Numbered from the stretch's first letter, positions 26,024-34,876 are shown. The stretch: 47,873 bases of DNA from Streptomyces sp. CBMA291 (GCF_014596525.1 NZ_MSJP01000042.1:1-47873), one strand, 5' to 3'. Notes: generated by a model from the sequence alone, not told the origin. Numbers and translations: made by a program.

Positions 26024-26221
26024 GGCCCGGGAAAGCGGTTGTCGACAGCGCCCGTACGCGTCCGGGCTGTGCCCCGCGCGGGGAGCGGAGAAGGCGCGGG
26101 CCGGCCCCAGGAGAGACGGCCGAGCCCGAGAGCACGGGGACGAACCCGAGGAGAGACAGCTGAGTCCGCTGGTCCCCGCCGGCCCGGCCGTGCTGCACCC
26201 CATGCCCGGCCGGGCATGGGG
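26024..26221 (+). pseudogene. Degenerate copy of the CatB-type gene leader and first codons
   Basis: Two blocks match the acetyltransferase locus at 37.9-38.1 kb. Positions 26024-26069 match 37914-37959 (39 of 46 bases by eye), and 26161-26213 match 38076-38128, the first codons (about 49 of 53). The order is conserved with about 92 versus 117 bases between blocks. The start ATG has become CTG and similarity ends after about 18 codons. It ends at a perfect 24-bp palindrome (26198-26221) built from the CATGCCCGG of the copied codons. That palindrome may now serve as the terminator of the minus-strand toxin operon. Confidence 0.7.
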
Positions 26222-26279
26222 GCCGGCAGCCGCCCGTTCTCCGCGTGGAAGGGGCCGGGAGCCGGAGTCCGCGAGCGGG

Positions 26280-26936
26280 TCAGACGTCGGACAGCGTCGT
26301 CGCCACCGACTGGAACCAGGCGCCGTAGGAGAACGGTTCGGGCGGGCCGACCTCCATGCCGAGTTCGGCGGCGGCCAGGGCGTAGTCGGCCTCGTCCAGG
26401 GGGAGGGCGAGCAGTTCGTGGAGCTCGCCCACGAGGCGTGCGACCAGCTGGCGGTGGGTGGTGGCGGCGTAGTCGGCGACGGCGGCGTCGTGGTCGGGGA
26501 ACTCGTCGACGATGTCCTGCGAGAACCAGCCGCCGAGCAGTTGCGCGGTCTCGGGAAAGCGCGCGTGCCACTCCCAGCGCGTCTGCGGGGACGCGGGCTC
26601 CGGGACGTCGCCCTCCTCGATGCTCGCCTTCAGCCGATCGGCCAGTACCGTCAGCCAGCCACCGATCTCCGACTGGGGCATCCCGGTGTCCGGGACGGCG
26701 TAGAACTCGCCCAGCTCCCGCCGGATGGGCCCCGGGGGGTTGCGGCTGTACTCGCGCAGCTGGCGCTCCGCCTCCGCGATGGCCGAGGGGCGGGTGTGCC
26801 AGGTGTGCCGGAGGTAGGCGTCGAGGGCCCGGCTGCGCCGCTCCGGGGTGTCGTCGGCCGGCTGCCCCAGGTACGCGCGCATCACCTGGTCCAGCTCGCC
26901 GTACCTGCGGTCGTGTTCGAGGGGCTTCGTGGACAT
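26280..26936 (-). CDS. CdiI-type contact-dependent inhibition immunity protein
   Basis: 218 residues. The C-terminal half has the contact-dependent-inhibition immunity signature: AQLLGGWFSQDIVDEFPDHD, AVADYAATTHRQLVARLVGE and the LGMEVGPPEPFSYGAWFQSV end. The N-terminal half resembles a second, diverged helical module. Last gene of the toxin operon, placed immediately after an orphan RNase A-like toxin end, so it is probably that toxin's immunity protein. Cytosolic. Confidence 0.75.
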   Translation of the reverse strand: MSTKPLEHDRRYGELDQVMRAYLGQPADDTPERRSRALDAYLRHTWHTRPSAIAEAERQLREYSRNPPGPIRRELGEFYAVPDTGMPQSEIGGWLTVLADRLKASIEEGDVPEPASPQTRWEWHARFPETAQLLGGWFSQDIVDEFPDHDAAVADYAATTHRQLVARLVGELHELLALPLDEADYALAAAELGMEVGPPEPFSYGAWFQSVATTLSDV

Positions 26937-26949
26937 GTGCGGGCGGCCT

Positions 26950-27249
26950 CTACAGGTAGAACGGAACGGTCGTGTGGACGACGAAGCCGTGCGGGTTCGA
27001 CGGCTCTCGGCGCAGCACCACGCGCGCCGCGCGGACGTCGACGGGTCCGTGCCCGGCCAGGAGGTCGCCTTCGAGCTGGACCCGGCCCACGGGTTCCTCG
27101 CGGGAGGGCCAGGCGGCCTCGATGGCGAGACGGGCCCGGGTGCCCTGCGCGAGCCAGCGGTGGATGGCCTGCTCGTTGGCGGTCACCACCTGCTGGGTGG
27201 CCCACCGGGCGGTCTCCCGGTCGGGATAGGAAGCGGAACGGGTGAGCAC
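26950..27249 (-). CDS. Orphan RNase A-like toxin C-terminus
   Basis: 99 residues from a GTG with AGAGGAG upstream. The sequence matches the second half of the bacterial CdiA-CT RNase A domain: SYPDRETARWATQQVVTANE, AIHRWLAQGT and VVLRREPSNPHGFVVHTT. It has no export or trafficking domain and begins after the position where the family's N-terminal catalytic His region (H-V-G-K) would lie. It is best read as an orphan or truncated toxin module waiting to be recombined onto the upstream effector, followed by its immunity gene. Confidence 0.7.
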   Translation of the reverse strand: MLTRSASYPDRETARWATQQVVTANEQAIHRWLAQGTRARLAIEAAWPSREEPVGRVQLEGDLLAGHGPVDVRAARVVLRREPSNPHGFVVHTTVPFYL

Positions 27250-27309
27250 GGGGCTCCTCTCGAAGCACCTGGTCGGGTGCTGTGCTTGTACGGGCCGACG
27301 GCAGCCGGA

Positions 27310-27870
27310 TCAGTAGTCGGAGAAGTTCCAGAACACGCCCACTTCGGTGTCGGAGACGACGACCAGGCCGCAGTCCTCCGAGTGGACGCTCAGCGGGCTG
27401 TACGCGAAGCCCTCCGCGGTGAAGTCGAGCGCGCCGGGGGTGTCGCCCCTGCCGACGTTGGTGTGGAAGGTGGCGTCGTCCCCGTAACGCGCGAGGATCG
27501 TCCGTGCCATGTTCCGCAGTTCCTCCTCGCTCTCCGTGAAGCGCCTCAGGCTGGACAGGGTGCAGCGGTCGTCGGTGAGGGCCAGGAGCAGGTTCTCGGC
27601 ACTCTTCCGGTCGATCTCCTTGAGGCGACGCGCGACGTACTCCGGGGGATGGACGGCGAAGGGGTACGCGGGGAACTCCTCGCGCTCCGGGGCCCGTGCG
27701 GCCTCGTCGAGACCGGCCCAGCCCCGCGGATCCGGGACCGCCCGGGCCATCAGCGCGAGGACGTCGAGGACCCAGTTCTCGTGGCGACGCGGGCCGGTGG
27801 CGTCGTAGGGGTACGCGTCCTCGTACAGGTGGCGTACCGCGGCTTCCCAGGAGGTCTGGTCGACGGACAT
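27310..27870 (-). CDS. Putative immunity protein for the upstream RNase A-like effector
   Basis: 186 residues, no recognised family. The N-terminal part is helical and charged (SWEAAVRHLYEDAYPYDATG, KSAENLLLALTDDR); the C-terminus is beta-rich and ends LVVVSDTEVGVFWNFSDY. It starts 48 bases after the effector gene and precedes the orphan toxin module, the normal position of a cognate immunity gene. No signal peptide. Confidence 0.6.
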   Translation of the reverse strand: MSVDQTSWEAAVRHLYEDAYPYDATGPRRHENWVLDVLALMARAVPDPRGWAGLDEAARAPEREEFPAYPFAVHPPEYVARRLKEIDRKSAENLLLALTDDRCTLSSLRRFTESEEELRNMARTILARYGDDATFHTNVGRGDTPGALDFTAEGFAYSPLSVHSEDCGLVVVSDTEVGVFWNFSDY

Positions 27871-27917
27871 GTGGTGCTGGCCTTTCTCGGCGGGCGGGGC
27901 CCAGGGCGGGTCACGCC

Positions 27918-29687
27918 CTAGGACTTGGAGGGCATCGACGTCATGACGGTGAACGGCGGGGTGCGGTTACTGTCGTACCTGATCCGCGTGTCGATGCCGG
28001 TCACGTCGTACGCCTTGGCGTTGATACCGCCCTGCTTGTACCCGGACAGCGGGTCGTTCGGGTCCACCGGCTGCTTGCTCACGCTGCGGCCGCTGGTCTC
28101 GCCGGGGGGCGCCGTCCCGTAGAACGACTTGACGTCGCCGTCGGACGGCGGAGGCGGGCCCGTGATCCATGCCTGGATGTCCGCCTTGTTCTTGTTGAGG
28201 TTGTACTCGGTCAGTTCCTCCGCCCGCTGGTAGTCGGGGAAGGCGGAAGAGCCGCTGGGCATCGGCTTGCCGTGCGGCCAGGCCGCCGTCGGACCGCCCG
28301 ACTGCTGGTCGCGCAGGCGCTGGGCGAGCTGCTCGTCCGTCTTGCCGACGTGCTTGTCCAGGGTGTGGCCGTCCCCCATGTACTCGTTGGCGGCGAGGTT
28401 CAGGTCGTAGTCGCCGTTCGAGTCGATCCTCAGCCAGACCTGCGAGTCCTTGAACTCCTCCAGGGCCCGCGTGCCGAAGCCGTGCGCACGGGCGACGCCG
28501 GCCTCGAACTTGGGAGCGCTCAGGTACGCCTCGTCCAGCGGTCCCTTCAGCGCCTCCACGCGGGTGGTCAGCCCGTCCAGGATGCCCGTGTACGTGTTGA
28601 CGATCCGGTTCAGTCTGGCCGTGTCGATGTTGAGCACGGTCTTGACGTCGAACGACAGGAGCAGGCCCGCGCCCTTGCCGATGACCGAGGTGACCTTGCC
28701 GAGGAGGTCCTTGGGGTTCTTGGGCTTCTCCAGGTCCTCGATGATCTCCTTGGCGGCCTTCAGCATGGCGCGCTTGAGTTCCTCCGCGACGTCGTGGTTC
28801 AGGTCGACGGCGGCTTCGGCGTACTCGCGGAGGATGGTGGCGATGCCGTCGGCCGTGTCCTTGAGTACGGCCAGGACGGGCTCGCTGCCCGTGGGAAGAC
28901 GGGGCGTGCCCGGTCCGGAGTTCGCGGTCTGCCCCCACTGGTAGCCGTCCCGCTGCTTTCCCCACGCGGTCCCGCCCCAGAGGGCGCTACAGAAGGTCCG
29001 CATGGCGGCCTCCCAGTCGGCCTGCTGGTGGTTGGTGATGGCGCCGACGGCCTGGGTGAGCTGGTCCGCCCCCAAGGACGCGCAGATGGAGACGTTCATC
29101 CAGCTGTGGCACAGCGAGTTGAGGTAGTGCTGCTGCGGGAAGGGGTGGACGTCCGCCACCCTGCCGACCCGGAACACGTGCTTGCACAGCGGCTGGAGGA
29201 CGTCCCGGACGATCTCGGGAATGAGTTCCATCGCACCGCGCAGGATGTCGTCGCCGCCGTCGTCGTCACCCCACTTGATGTCGGGTGTCGAGCCGAACTT
29301 CGGGGCCGTGTCGATGACCGCGGGGCGGGGGCGCTGCTCGGGGGCGACCCCGGGCTTGGGGTTGGCCGCCGCGTCCGCCCGGGTGTAGGCGTTGGCCGTC
29401 TCGGTGAATCCGACGGCGACACCGCCGACGCTGACCACGGACTTGCCCCAGACCTCCAGCCAGCGGTCGCCGATCTTCTTGTACGCCTGGGCGAACTTCC
29501 GGGCCTCGGTGCCGGCGCCTCCGGCGTCGGGGTACTCGCGCAGCTCCGACAGGAGCTTGTGGGCCCCGCGCACCAGGAAGTCCTGTTGCGCGGCGACCCG
29601 CCCGGAGACCGACCAGAGGTCGCTCGGCTTGACGTCGATGGTGCCGCTGCCGCCCGGCGACTGGGCGGCGGTGGACGGGCCGGCCAT
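27918..29687 (-). CDS. WXG-type polymorphic toxin with RNase A-like C-terminal domain
   Basis: 589 residues. Residues 1-130 are helical and WXG/LXG-like with a central KKIGDRWLEVWGKSVVSVG. Residues 180-410 are a predicted helical trafficking region (AEELKRAMLKAAKEIIEDLE, repeated Leu heptads). The last 157 residues (433-589) resemble the CdiA-CT RNase A domain: HTLDKHVGKTDEQLAQRLRD with His446, SAFPDYQRAEELTEYNLNKN and TRIRYDSNRTPPFTVMTSM. The family's C-terminal Thr-x-Tyr (recalled, not checked) is Thr-Ser-Met here. The ATG overlaps the stop of a WXG100 gene (TGATG), so it is made together with its secretion partner. Predicted type VII secretion effector. Confidence 0.78.
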   Translation of the reverse strand: MAGPSTAAQSPGGSGTIDVKPSDLWSVSGRVAAQQDFLVRGAHKLLSELREYPDAGGAGTEARKFAQAYKKIGDRWLEVWGKSVVSVGGVAVGFTETANAYTRADAAANPKPGVAPEQRPRPAVIDTAPKFGSTPDIKWGDDDGGDDILRGAMELIPEIVRDVLQPLCKHVFRVGRVADVHPFPQQHYLNSLCHSWMNVSICASLGADQLTQAVGAITNHQQADWEAAMRTFCSALWGGTAWGKQRDGYQWGQTANSGPGTPRLPTGSEPVLAVLKDTADGIATILREYAEAAVDLNHDVAEELKRAMLKAAKEIIEDLEKPKNPKDLLGKVTSVIGKGAGLLLSFDVKTVLNIDTARLNRIVNTYTGILDGLTTRVEALKGPLDEAYLSAPKFEAGVARAHGFGTRALEEFKDSQVWLRIDSNGDYDLNLAANEYMGDGHTLDKHVGKTDEQLAQRLRDQQSGGPTAAWPHGKPMPSGSSAFPDYQRAEELTEYNLNKNKADIQAWITGPPPPSDGDVKSFYGTAPPGETSGRSVSKQPVDPNDPLSGYKQGGINAKAYDVTGIDTRIRYDSNRTPPFTVMTSMPSKS

Positions 29688-29992
29688 CAGGCGCCGCCTC
29701 CCCAGCCTTCGAGCACGGACCTGTTGGCCGCGGCGTAGTTGAGGTGCCCCTTGGTCACGACCTCGTGGAGCCAGGCCTGACTGGCCTTCAGGTCACCGGC
29801 GGAGCGGCTCCACTTGTCCAGCTCGTCGATGAAGGCCTCACGGGCCTCGCCGTCCCAGCCGAGGACGACCTTGGCGGCCCGCCCGTACAGACCGTCCAGC
29901 TTCTCGTTGAGGACGCGGAGGATGTCCTCCAGGTCTCCCGAAAGGCGTTGCAGGGTGGCGAAGTCGACGGTGATGCGGTCTTCGTCCGGCAT
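29687..29992 (-). CDS. WXG100-family protein
   Basis: 101 residues with the helix-WxG-helix layout: first helix FATLQRLSGDLEDILRVLNE, the turn GWDGEAREAF and a long second helix. Typical ESX/type VII secretion partner of about 100 residues. Translationally coupled to the effector downstream; 19 bases after the preceding WXG100-like gene. Confidence 0.88.
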   Translation of the reverse strand: MPDEDRITVDFATLQRLSGDLEDILRVLNEKLDGLYGRAAKVVLGWDGEAREAFIDELDKWSRSAGDLKASQAWLHEVVTKGHLNYAAANRSVLEGWGGGA

Positions 29993-30011
29993 GGTGCTGT
30001 TCCCCCGTGGT

Positions 30012-30413
30012 TCAGATGTCCAGAATGCGGCTCTGTGGCTGGTCGGCGTCCGCTCCGGCGGCCCGGTCGGGCGCGGTGAGGGCTCGGGCCGCGGCGGAGA
30101 CGTCCTCGCTCTCCTGCATCCGCCGGATCCGGGCCAGGGTGTCGAGTTCCTGCTCGGTGAAGCCGTCGCGCGAGGCACGCACGGCCGCTTCGAGGAGGAC
30201 CATCACCTGCCGGATGCGCACGGCGTCCTCGGCGACACCGCGGTGCAGGGAGCGGTACGCGGTGGCGGTGGGCCCCTGCCAGCCGGCGGCGATCCTGTCG
30301 ACGACCTCGTCCATACGGCGGGTCTGCCGCTCCAGATGGCGCTGCATGGCGTCGAGGTCGCCGGCCAGCCTGCCGAGGTCGTCCCCCGAGACGTCCAGAT
30401 CGGCGTTCCGCAT
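30012..30413 (-). CDS. WXG100-like protein with helical extension
   Basis: 133 residues. The first 90 form the WXG fold (MQRHLERQTRRMDEVVDRIA, GWQGPTATAYRSL, then a second helix). The extension, rich in Glu/Arg then Ala, ends ADQPQSRILDI. First gene of the toxin operon. The pair of different WXG proteins probably forms the heterodimer that carries the effector to the secretion machine, which is not encoded in this window. Confidence 0.85.
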   Translation of the reverse strand: MRNADLDVSGDDLGRLAGDLDAMQRHLERQTRRMDEVVDRIAAGWQGPTATAYRSLHRGVAEDAVRIRQVMVLLEAAVRASRDGFTEQELDTLARIRRMQESEDVSAAARALTAPDRAAGADADQPQSRILDI

Positions 30414-30467
30414 CCTGAGCCCCCGCTCGCCGTGCCTTCGCCCGCGCGTACCCGCGTGCGGCTGTCC

Positions 30468-30473
30468 ACCCTA
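30468..30473 (-). promoter_or_regulatory. -10-like element upstream of the toxin operon
   Basis: TAGGGT on the minus strand about 55 bases before the first ATG (30413). No convincing -35 was found. Confidence 0.35.
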
Positions 30474-30696
30474 GGGCGCGACCGATGCCGATCGGGGCGC
30501 GGGGCTGCGAGACAGCCGGGATGCGGCGGATCGAAGGGCCCGCGGCAGCACCGCCGGACGGCCCGGCGGCGCCCGCCGGGCCTCACCCGCTCGCCGAGGG
30601 CGCCCGCGCGCCGTACCGGCTCGGCCGTGCCCAGCGGCGTCACGGTGCCTCTCGTCGCCATGGCACCGAGCTGCCAGTTGTTCGCCTCCGCTGCGC

Positions 30697-31047
30697 GTGG
30701 TCCCGAGGATCGGGGACATCCGGCACCTGGGCCTCAGCGACACCACCACCGGCCGACTCGCCCGGGCGCAGTGGATCGCTCCGGTGGCGGCGGGGCAGAA
30801 CATGTACGGCCTCTTCCACCGCCGGGACCCGGACGTCCTCGACGCCTGCTCCCGGCAGGGCATCGCGTTCGTGCCCTTCTTCTCCCTGGAACCCTTGGGC
30901 CGCCCCGAGTCGGCCGAACCGCTCGCCCGGATCGCAGCCCGGCACGGAGCCACCCCGGCCCAGGTCGAACCCGCCTGGACGATGGCCCGGTCACCGGTGG
31001 TCCCCGCGATCCCCGGCACCTCCTCGATCGCCGCCGCGCCGTCGGCG
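30697..31047 (+). pseudogene. Aldo/keto reductase remnant
   Basis: A plus-strand stretch encodes about 115 residues from the C-terminal half of an aldo/keto reductase: IRHLGLSDTTTGRLARAQWI, PVAAGQNMYGLFHRRD, QGIAFVPFFSLEPLGRP and a final AIPGTSS cofactor-phosphate loop. The whole N-terminal half with the catalytic Asp/Tyr/Lys is missing, and the frame runs into a strong terminator hairpin. No ribosome binding site or start fits. Decayed gene. Confidence 0.75.
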
Positions 31048-31086
31048 TCGATGAAGCCCCAGGTCGCCGACCTGGGGCTTCATCGA
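31048..31086. terminator. Strong bidirectional terminator hairpin
   Basis: Perfect 18-bp stem (31048-31065 with 31069-31086) around a 3-base loop, core AAGCCCCAGGTC / GACCTGGGGCTT. The same core sequence occurs in the hairpins at 41908, 43651 and 45397. Confidence 0.85.
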
Positions 31087-31245
31087 TTCAAGAGGCCCGA
31101 TGGATGGGCTACGGCCTGCGGACACGTCCGTCGGGCGGGATGTGGTGGACGGCCCGGGCGAACCCGTGTCGACCGCCGTCGACCGCCTCTACCGGCACGG
31201 TGTGGCACGGCGGATCGCCGGTCGGGGGCCTCGGTCCCGGCTCCT

Positions 31246-33825
31246 TCACACGACCGCGACCGCCTCCAGCGGGCTCAGGGATGCCGCCCGGCGGGCCGGG
31301 ACGGCGGCGGCGAGGGTGCCGATGGCGAGGGAGAGGAGGCAGACGAGGAGGAGGGTTCCCCAGGGGAGGACCAGGGTGTACTGGTCGATCGCGCCGTTGG
31401 CGAGGGAGCCGACCGCCCAGGCGCCGAACAGGCCGTCCGCCAGGCCGAGGAGGGTGCCGAAGCCCGCGACCGTCAGGGCCTCCAGGCGGATCATGCGGCG
31501 GACGCCGGAGCGGTCCATGCCGAGTGCGCGCAGGACGCCGATCTCCCGGGTGCGTTCGGCGACCGACATGGCGAGGGTGTTGACGATGCCGAGCCCGCTG
31601 ATGACGACACCGATGCCGAGCATCCCGTACATCACGTTCAGCAGGTCGCCCATGGTGCCCGCGGCTTCCCGGACGAGTTGGTCGCGGTCCTGCACCGTGA
31701 GCAGCGGGTTCTCGCCCACGGCGGTGCGCAGCCGGGTCTCCAGGGCCTTGCTCGTCGTGCCGTCGGTGCGCAGCAGGACGCGCTGGACCGAGCCGGGCAG
31801 GAAGCTGTGTTCCGCGACCTCGGTGCGGTCGCCGAGGGCGTCGCGGGCGACCGGGTTGTCCTGGTAGACGCCGATGATCTCGTACTTGGCCAACTCGCCT
31901 GCGCGGCCCAGGCTTACGTCGAGCAGCCCGCCGGTCGTCACTCCGTGCTCCCGCGCGAGGGAGCTGGAGAGGGCGATCCGGCCGGGGGCCAGGCCCTCGA
32001 CGGAGCCGGAGACGAAGTCGAGCTTCATGGTGTCGCGGACGGTGGCGGGGTCGACGCCGGAGATCTGTCGTACGCCCGCGCCGGTGAAGACGGTGGAGTC
32101 CGTGATCGCCGTGGCGGTCCGCACCCCCTCGGTCCCGGCGAGGCGGCGTACGGCGTCGGGGTCGATGCCCGTCATGGTGGAGCGGGTGCCGACGACGTAG
32201 TCCGCGCCGAGACCGGCCGCCGCCTGCCGGTCGAGTGCCTGACCGGTGGAGGTCCCGATGACCGCGAGCCCGGTGACGAGGCCGGTGCTGAGGAGCAGGG
32301 TGGCGGCGGTGGCGGCGGTGCGGCGCGGGTCGCGCAGGGCGTTCTCGCGGGCGAGGCGGCCGGTGACGCCGAGGCGGCCGGTCAGCCGTCCGGACAGCCG
32401 GATCACCGGCGGCGCGAGCAGCGGCGCGAGCGCGATCAGGGCGGCGACGAGCAGACCGCAGCCGGTCAGGGCGTTCCGCAGGTTCTCCTCGGAGGCGTCC
32501 TTCGCGTCGCTGAGCGAGACCAGCCAGGCCACGCCGAGCACGAGGAGCCCGAGACCGACGGCGCCCCGCAGCCGGAACCGCTGGGCGGCGGGCGGCTGTT
32601 CGGCCGTACGCATCGCCTCCACGGGCGCGGTCCGCGCGGCCCGCCGCGAGGGCAGCCAGGCGGCGAGGACGGTGACGCCGACGCCCACGCCGAGCGCCGC
32701 CGCGACCGAGCGCGGGCCGATCTCCAGGGGGCCGGTGGGCAGCGTGTTCCCGTCGGTGCCGAGGACGTGGGGAAGGGCCGCCGCGATGCCGAGACCGAGG
32801 AGGAACCCGACCGCCGACGCGATGAGGCCGACCACGGACGCTTCCAGGAGCACCGAGCGGGAGATCTGGCGGCGCGTGGCGCCGATCGCCCGCAGCAGGG
32901 CCGTCTCGCGGCTCCGGCGGGCCACCGCCATGGTGAAGGTGTTGACGATGAGGAAGGAGCCGATGAAGAGGGAGACTCCGGCGAAGACCATCGGGATCTT
33001 CTGGTAGCCCCGGGTCAGGGTGTCGACGAGGACGGCCTGCTGGGCGGCCTGCGCCTGGCCCGTGGTGGCCTCGGCGCGGTCGGCGGGGAGGACGGCCGTG
33101 ACCCGGTCGGCGAGTGTGTGCGCGCCGGTGCCGGGCGTGGCGGACAGGTCGATGCCGGTGTAGTGGCCGGGGGTCGAGAACAGCTTCTGCGCGGTCGCCT
33201 TGTCGAAGAGGACGAGGGTGCCGCCCGCCGTGACCCGGGTGTCCTCGGTGGTCACGAGGCCGACGAGCCGCGCGGTCATGACCGGGCCGTCCGTGGCCAG
33301 CGTGACGGTGTCGCCGATGTGGAGCCCGCCCGCTTCGGCGGTACCGGTGTCGACGGCGATCTCGCCCGCGCGGGTGGGGGCGCGGCCTTCCGCCAGCGGA
33401 TGGCGACCGTCCTCGCCGTCCTCGCCGTCCTTGCCGTTCTCGCCGGGTACGTACGCGGCGGCCAGGTTCGACCAGGCGTGCCCGGCGCGCAGCGGGGTGC
33501 CGTCGGCCGCGTTCAGGGTCGCCGAGCCGTCGACCGAGGGGCGTACGGCGGCGACGCCGGGCACCCGGGCCAGCTTCGCGGCGAGCGCGTCGTCGAGCAC
33601 GCTCACCGGCGGCCCGTCCTGGGCGCCGGGCTCGGGTGCCTTCTCGGTGACGGTGACGGCGATCCCGGCGAAGCTCTTCGACGAGGCGGCGCGCTGGGCG
33701 GCGGCGGTGGTGTCCGCGAAGACGAGGGTGCCGCTGACGAACGCGACCCCCAGACAGACGGCGAGCACGGTCATGACCAGCCGGGCCTTGTGGGCCAGGA
33801 GGTTGCGCAGGGTTGTTCTCAGCAT
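31246..33825 (-). CDS. FtsX/MacB-type ABC transporter permease
   Basis: 859 residues. The N-terminal helix LVMTVLAVCLGVAFVSGTLV is followed by a large extracytoplasmic domain, then two FtsX units of three or four helices each: VFAGVSLFIGSFLIVNTFTM with ETALLRAIGATRRQI, and MLGIGVVISGLGIVNTLAMS with EIGVLRALGMDRSGV. The terminal motif AAVPARRAASLSPLEA is diagnostic. Works with the ATPase encoded 69 bases upstream, probably for export or envelope-stress functions (lipoprotein or antimicrobial-peptide handling). It ends far from the terminator at 31048. Confidence 0.93.
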   Translation of the reverse strand: MLRTTLRNLLAHKARLVMTVLAVCLGVAFVSGTLVFADTTAAAQRAASSKSFAGIAVTVTEKAPEPGAQDGPPVSVLDDALAAKLARVPGVAAVRPSVDGSATLNAADGTPLRAGHAWSNLAAAYVPGENGKDGEDGEDGRHPLAEGRAPTRAGEIAVDTGTAEAGGLHIGDTVTLATDGPVMTARLVGLVTTEDTRVTAGGTLVLFDKATAQKLFSTPGHYTGIDLSATPGTGAHTLADRVTAVLPADRAEATTGQAQAAQQAVLVDTLTRGYQKIPMVFAGVSLFIGSFLIVNTFTMAVARRSRETALLRAIGATRRQISRSVLLEASVVGLIASAVGFLLGLGIAAALPHVLGTDGNTLPTGPLEIGPRSVAAALGVGVGVTVLAAWLPSRRAARTAPVEAMRTAEQPPAAQRFRLRGAVGLGLLVLGVAWLVSLSDAKDASEENLRNALTGCGLLVAALIALAPLLAPPVIRLSGRLTGRLGVTGRLARENALRDPRRTAATAATLLLSTGLVTGLAVIGTSTGQALDRQAAAGLGADYVVGTRSTMTGIDPDAVRRLAGTEGVRTATAITDSTVFTGAGVRQISGVDPATVRDTMKLDFVSGSVEGLAPGRIALSSSLAREHGVTTGGLLDVSLGRAGELAKYEIIGVYQDNPVARDALGDRTEVAEHSFLPGSVQRVLLRTDGTTSKALETRLRTAVGENPLLTVQDRDQLVREAAGTMGDLLNVMYGMLGIGVVISGLGIVNTLAMSVAERTREIGVLRALGMDRSGVRRMIRLEALTVAGFGTLLGLADGLFGAWAVGSLANGAIDQYTLVLPWGTLLLVCLLSLAIGTLAAAVPARRAASLSPLEAVAVV

Positions 33826-33894
33826 GGGGGTCTTCCAGGGCCTTGGGGGAGTGTCCGGGGCGGGATACGGGGCGCGGCGGCCGGGACGGGCGGC

Positions 33895-34668
33895 TCAGCC
33901 GTCGTGGGACCGCGCTCCCAGGCTCTTCATCAGGTCGAGGACGCGGTCCGGGGTGGGGCGGGCCATCTCCTCGACGAGGCGTCCGTCCGACAGGAACACC
34001 ACGCGGTCGGCGTATCCGGCGGCGACGGGGTCGTGGGTGACCATGACGACGGTCTGGCCCAGTGCGCGCACCGAGTCCCGCAGGAAGCCGAGGACTTCGG
34101 CGCCCGCGCGCGAGTCGAGGTTGCCGGTGGGCTCGTCGCCGAAGACGATCGCCGGGCGGGAGGCCAGGGCGCGGGCGACGGCGACGCGCTGCTGCTGGCC
34201 GCCGGAGAGCTGCGCGGGCCGGTGGTCCAGACGCCCGGCGAGGCCGACCATGGAGACGACGCGGTCCAGCCACTCCCGGTCGGGGCGGCGCCCGGCGATG
34301 TCCAGCGGCAGGGTGATGTTCTCCAGGGCGGTGAGCGTCGGCAGCAGGTTGAACGCCTGGAAGATGAACCCGACGCGGTCCCTGCGCAGTTGGGTGAGCT
34401 GTCGGTCCCTGAGGCCGCCGAGTTCGGTGGTGCCGATGCGTACGGAGCCGGAGGTGGGCGAGTCGAGCCCGGCGGCGCAGTGCATCAGGGTCGACTTGCC
34501 GCAGCCGGAGGGGCCCATGATCGCGGTGAACTCGCCTTCCCGGAAGGCGATGTCGACCCGGTCCAGGGCGACGACCCGGGTGTCGCCCTCGCCGTAGACC
34601 TTGGACAGGTCGGTGGTGGCGGCCGCGATGCCGGTCATCGGGGGCGGCGACAGAAGGTCGGCGGACAT
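33895..34668 (-). CDS. MacB/LolD-type ABC ATPase
   Basis: 257 residues: Walker A GPSGCGKST (52-60), Q-loop FIFQAFNLLPTLTALEN, signature LSGGQQQR, Walker B AIVFGDEPTGNLDSR and switch His VTHDPVAA. These are typical of MacB/LolD ATPases that pair with FtsX-like permeases. AGAGGAG precedes the ATG at 34668. Its upstream region carries three GTATCG/GTACCG sites at 22-bp spacing, the same array found before the small membrane protein gene, pointing to control by the adjacent two-component system. Confidence 0.95.
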   Translation of the reverse strand: MSADLLSPPPMTGIAAATTDLSKVYGEGDTRVVALDRVDIAFREGEFTAIMGPSGCGKSTLMHCAAGLDSPTSGSVRIGTTELGGLRDRQLTQLRRDRVGFIFQAFNLLPTLTALENITLPLDIAGRRPDREWLDRVVSMVGLAGRLDHRPAQLSGGQQQRVAVARALASRPAIVFGDEPTGNLDSRAGAEVLGFLRDSVRALGQTVVMVTHDPVAAGYADRVVFLSDGRLVEEMARPTPDRVLDLMKSLGARSHDG

Positions 34669-34718
34669 GGTGCTCCTCTGCTCGTACGGAAAGCGCACGA
34701 GCAGCGTGCCGGGGGAAC

Positions 34719-34768
34719 GTATCGGCACCTGGGCGACCACGTATCGACGCCCGCTCGGGTGTGTACCG
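34719..34768 (-). promoter_or_regulatory. Triple 22-bp-phased operator upstream of the ABC genes
   Basis: GTATCG at 34719-34724, GTATCG at 34741-34746 and GTACCG at 34763-34768 (plus-strand view) are exactly 22 bp apart, two helical turns. The region between the first two is almost the same as at 35322-35349 (C-CTGGGC-ACC context). Likely tandem binding sites of an OmpR-type response regulator. Confidence 0.75.
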
Positions 34769-34851
34769 GTCGTGCGACGGGGGAGAGGGGGGCGGGGATG
34801 TGGGGGTGGGGATGTGGGGGTACGGGGGTGGGGAGACGGGGTGCGCGAGAA

Positions 34852-34876
34852 GGGCCTCCCCAAGTGGGGGAGGCCC
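34852..34876. terminator. Terminator-like hairpin
   Basis: Perfect 10-bp stem GGGCCTCCCC / GGGGAGGCCC with a 5-base loop, downstream of the small membrane protein gene and upstream of the ABC promoter (minus strand). The preceding 34780-34850 is a G-rich simple-sequence tract. Confidence 0.7.

Noticed and set aside
25272..27245. 657-residue plus-strand frame
   Set aside because: Antisense to the effector and immunity genes and without recognisable domains.
31109..34273. 1054-residue minus-strand frame over the ABC permease
   Set aside because: Off-frame shadow rich in Arg/Pro; the correct frame gives a full FtsX-type permease.
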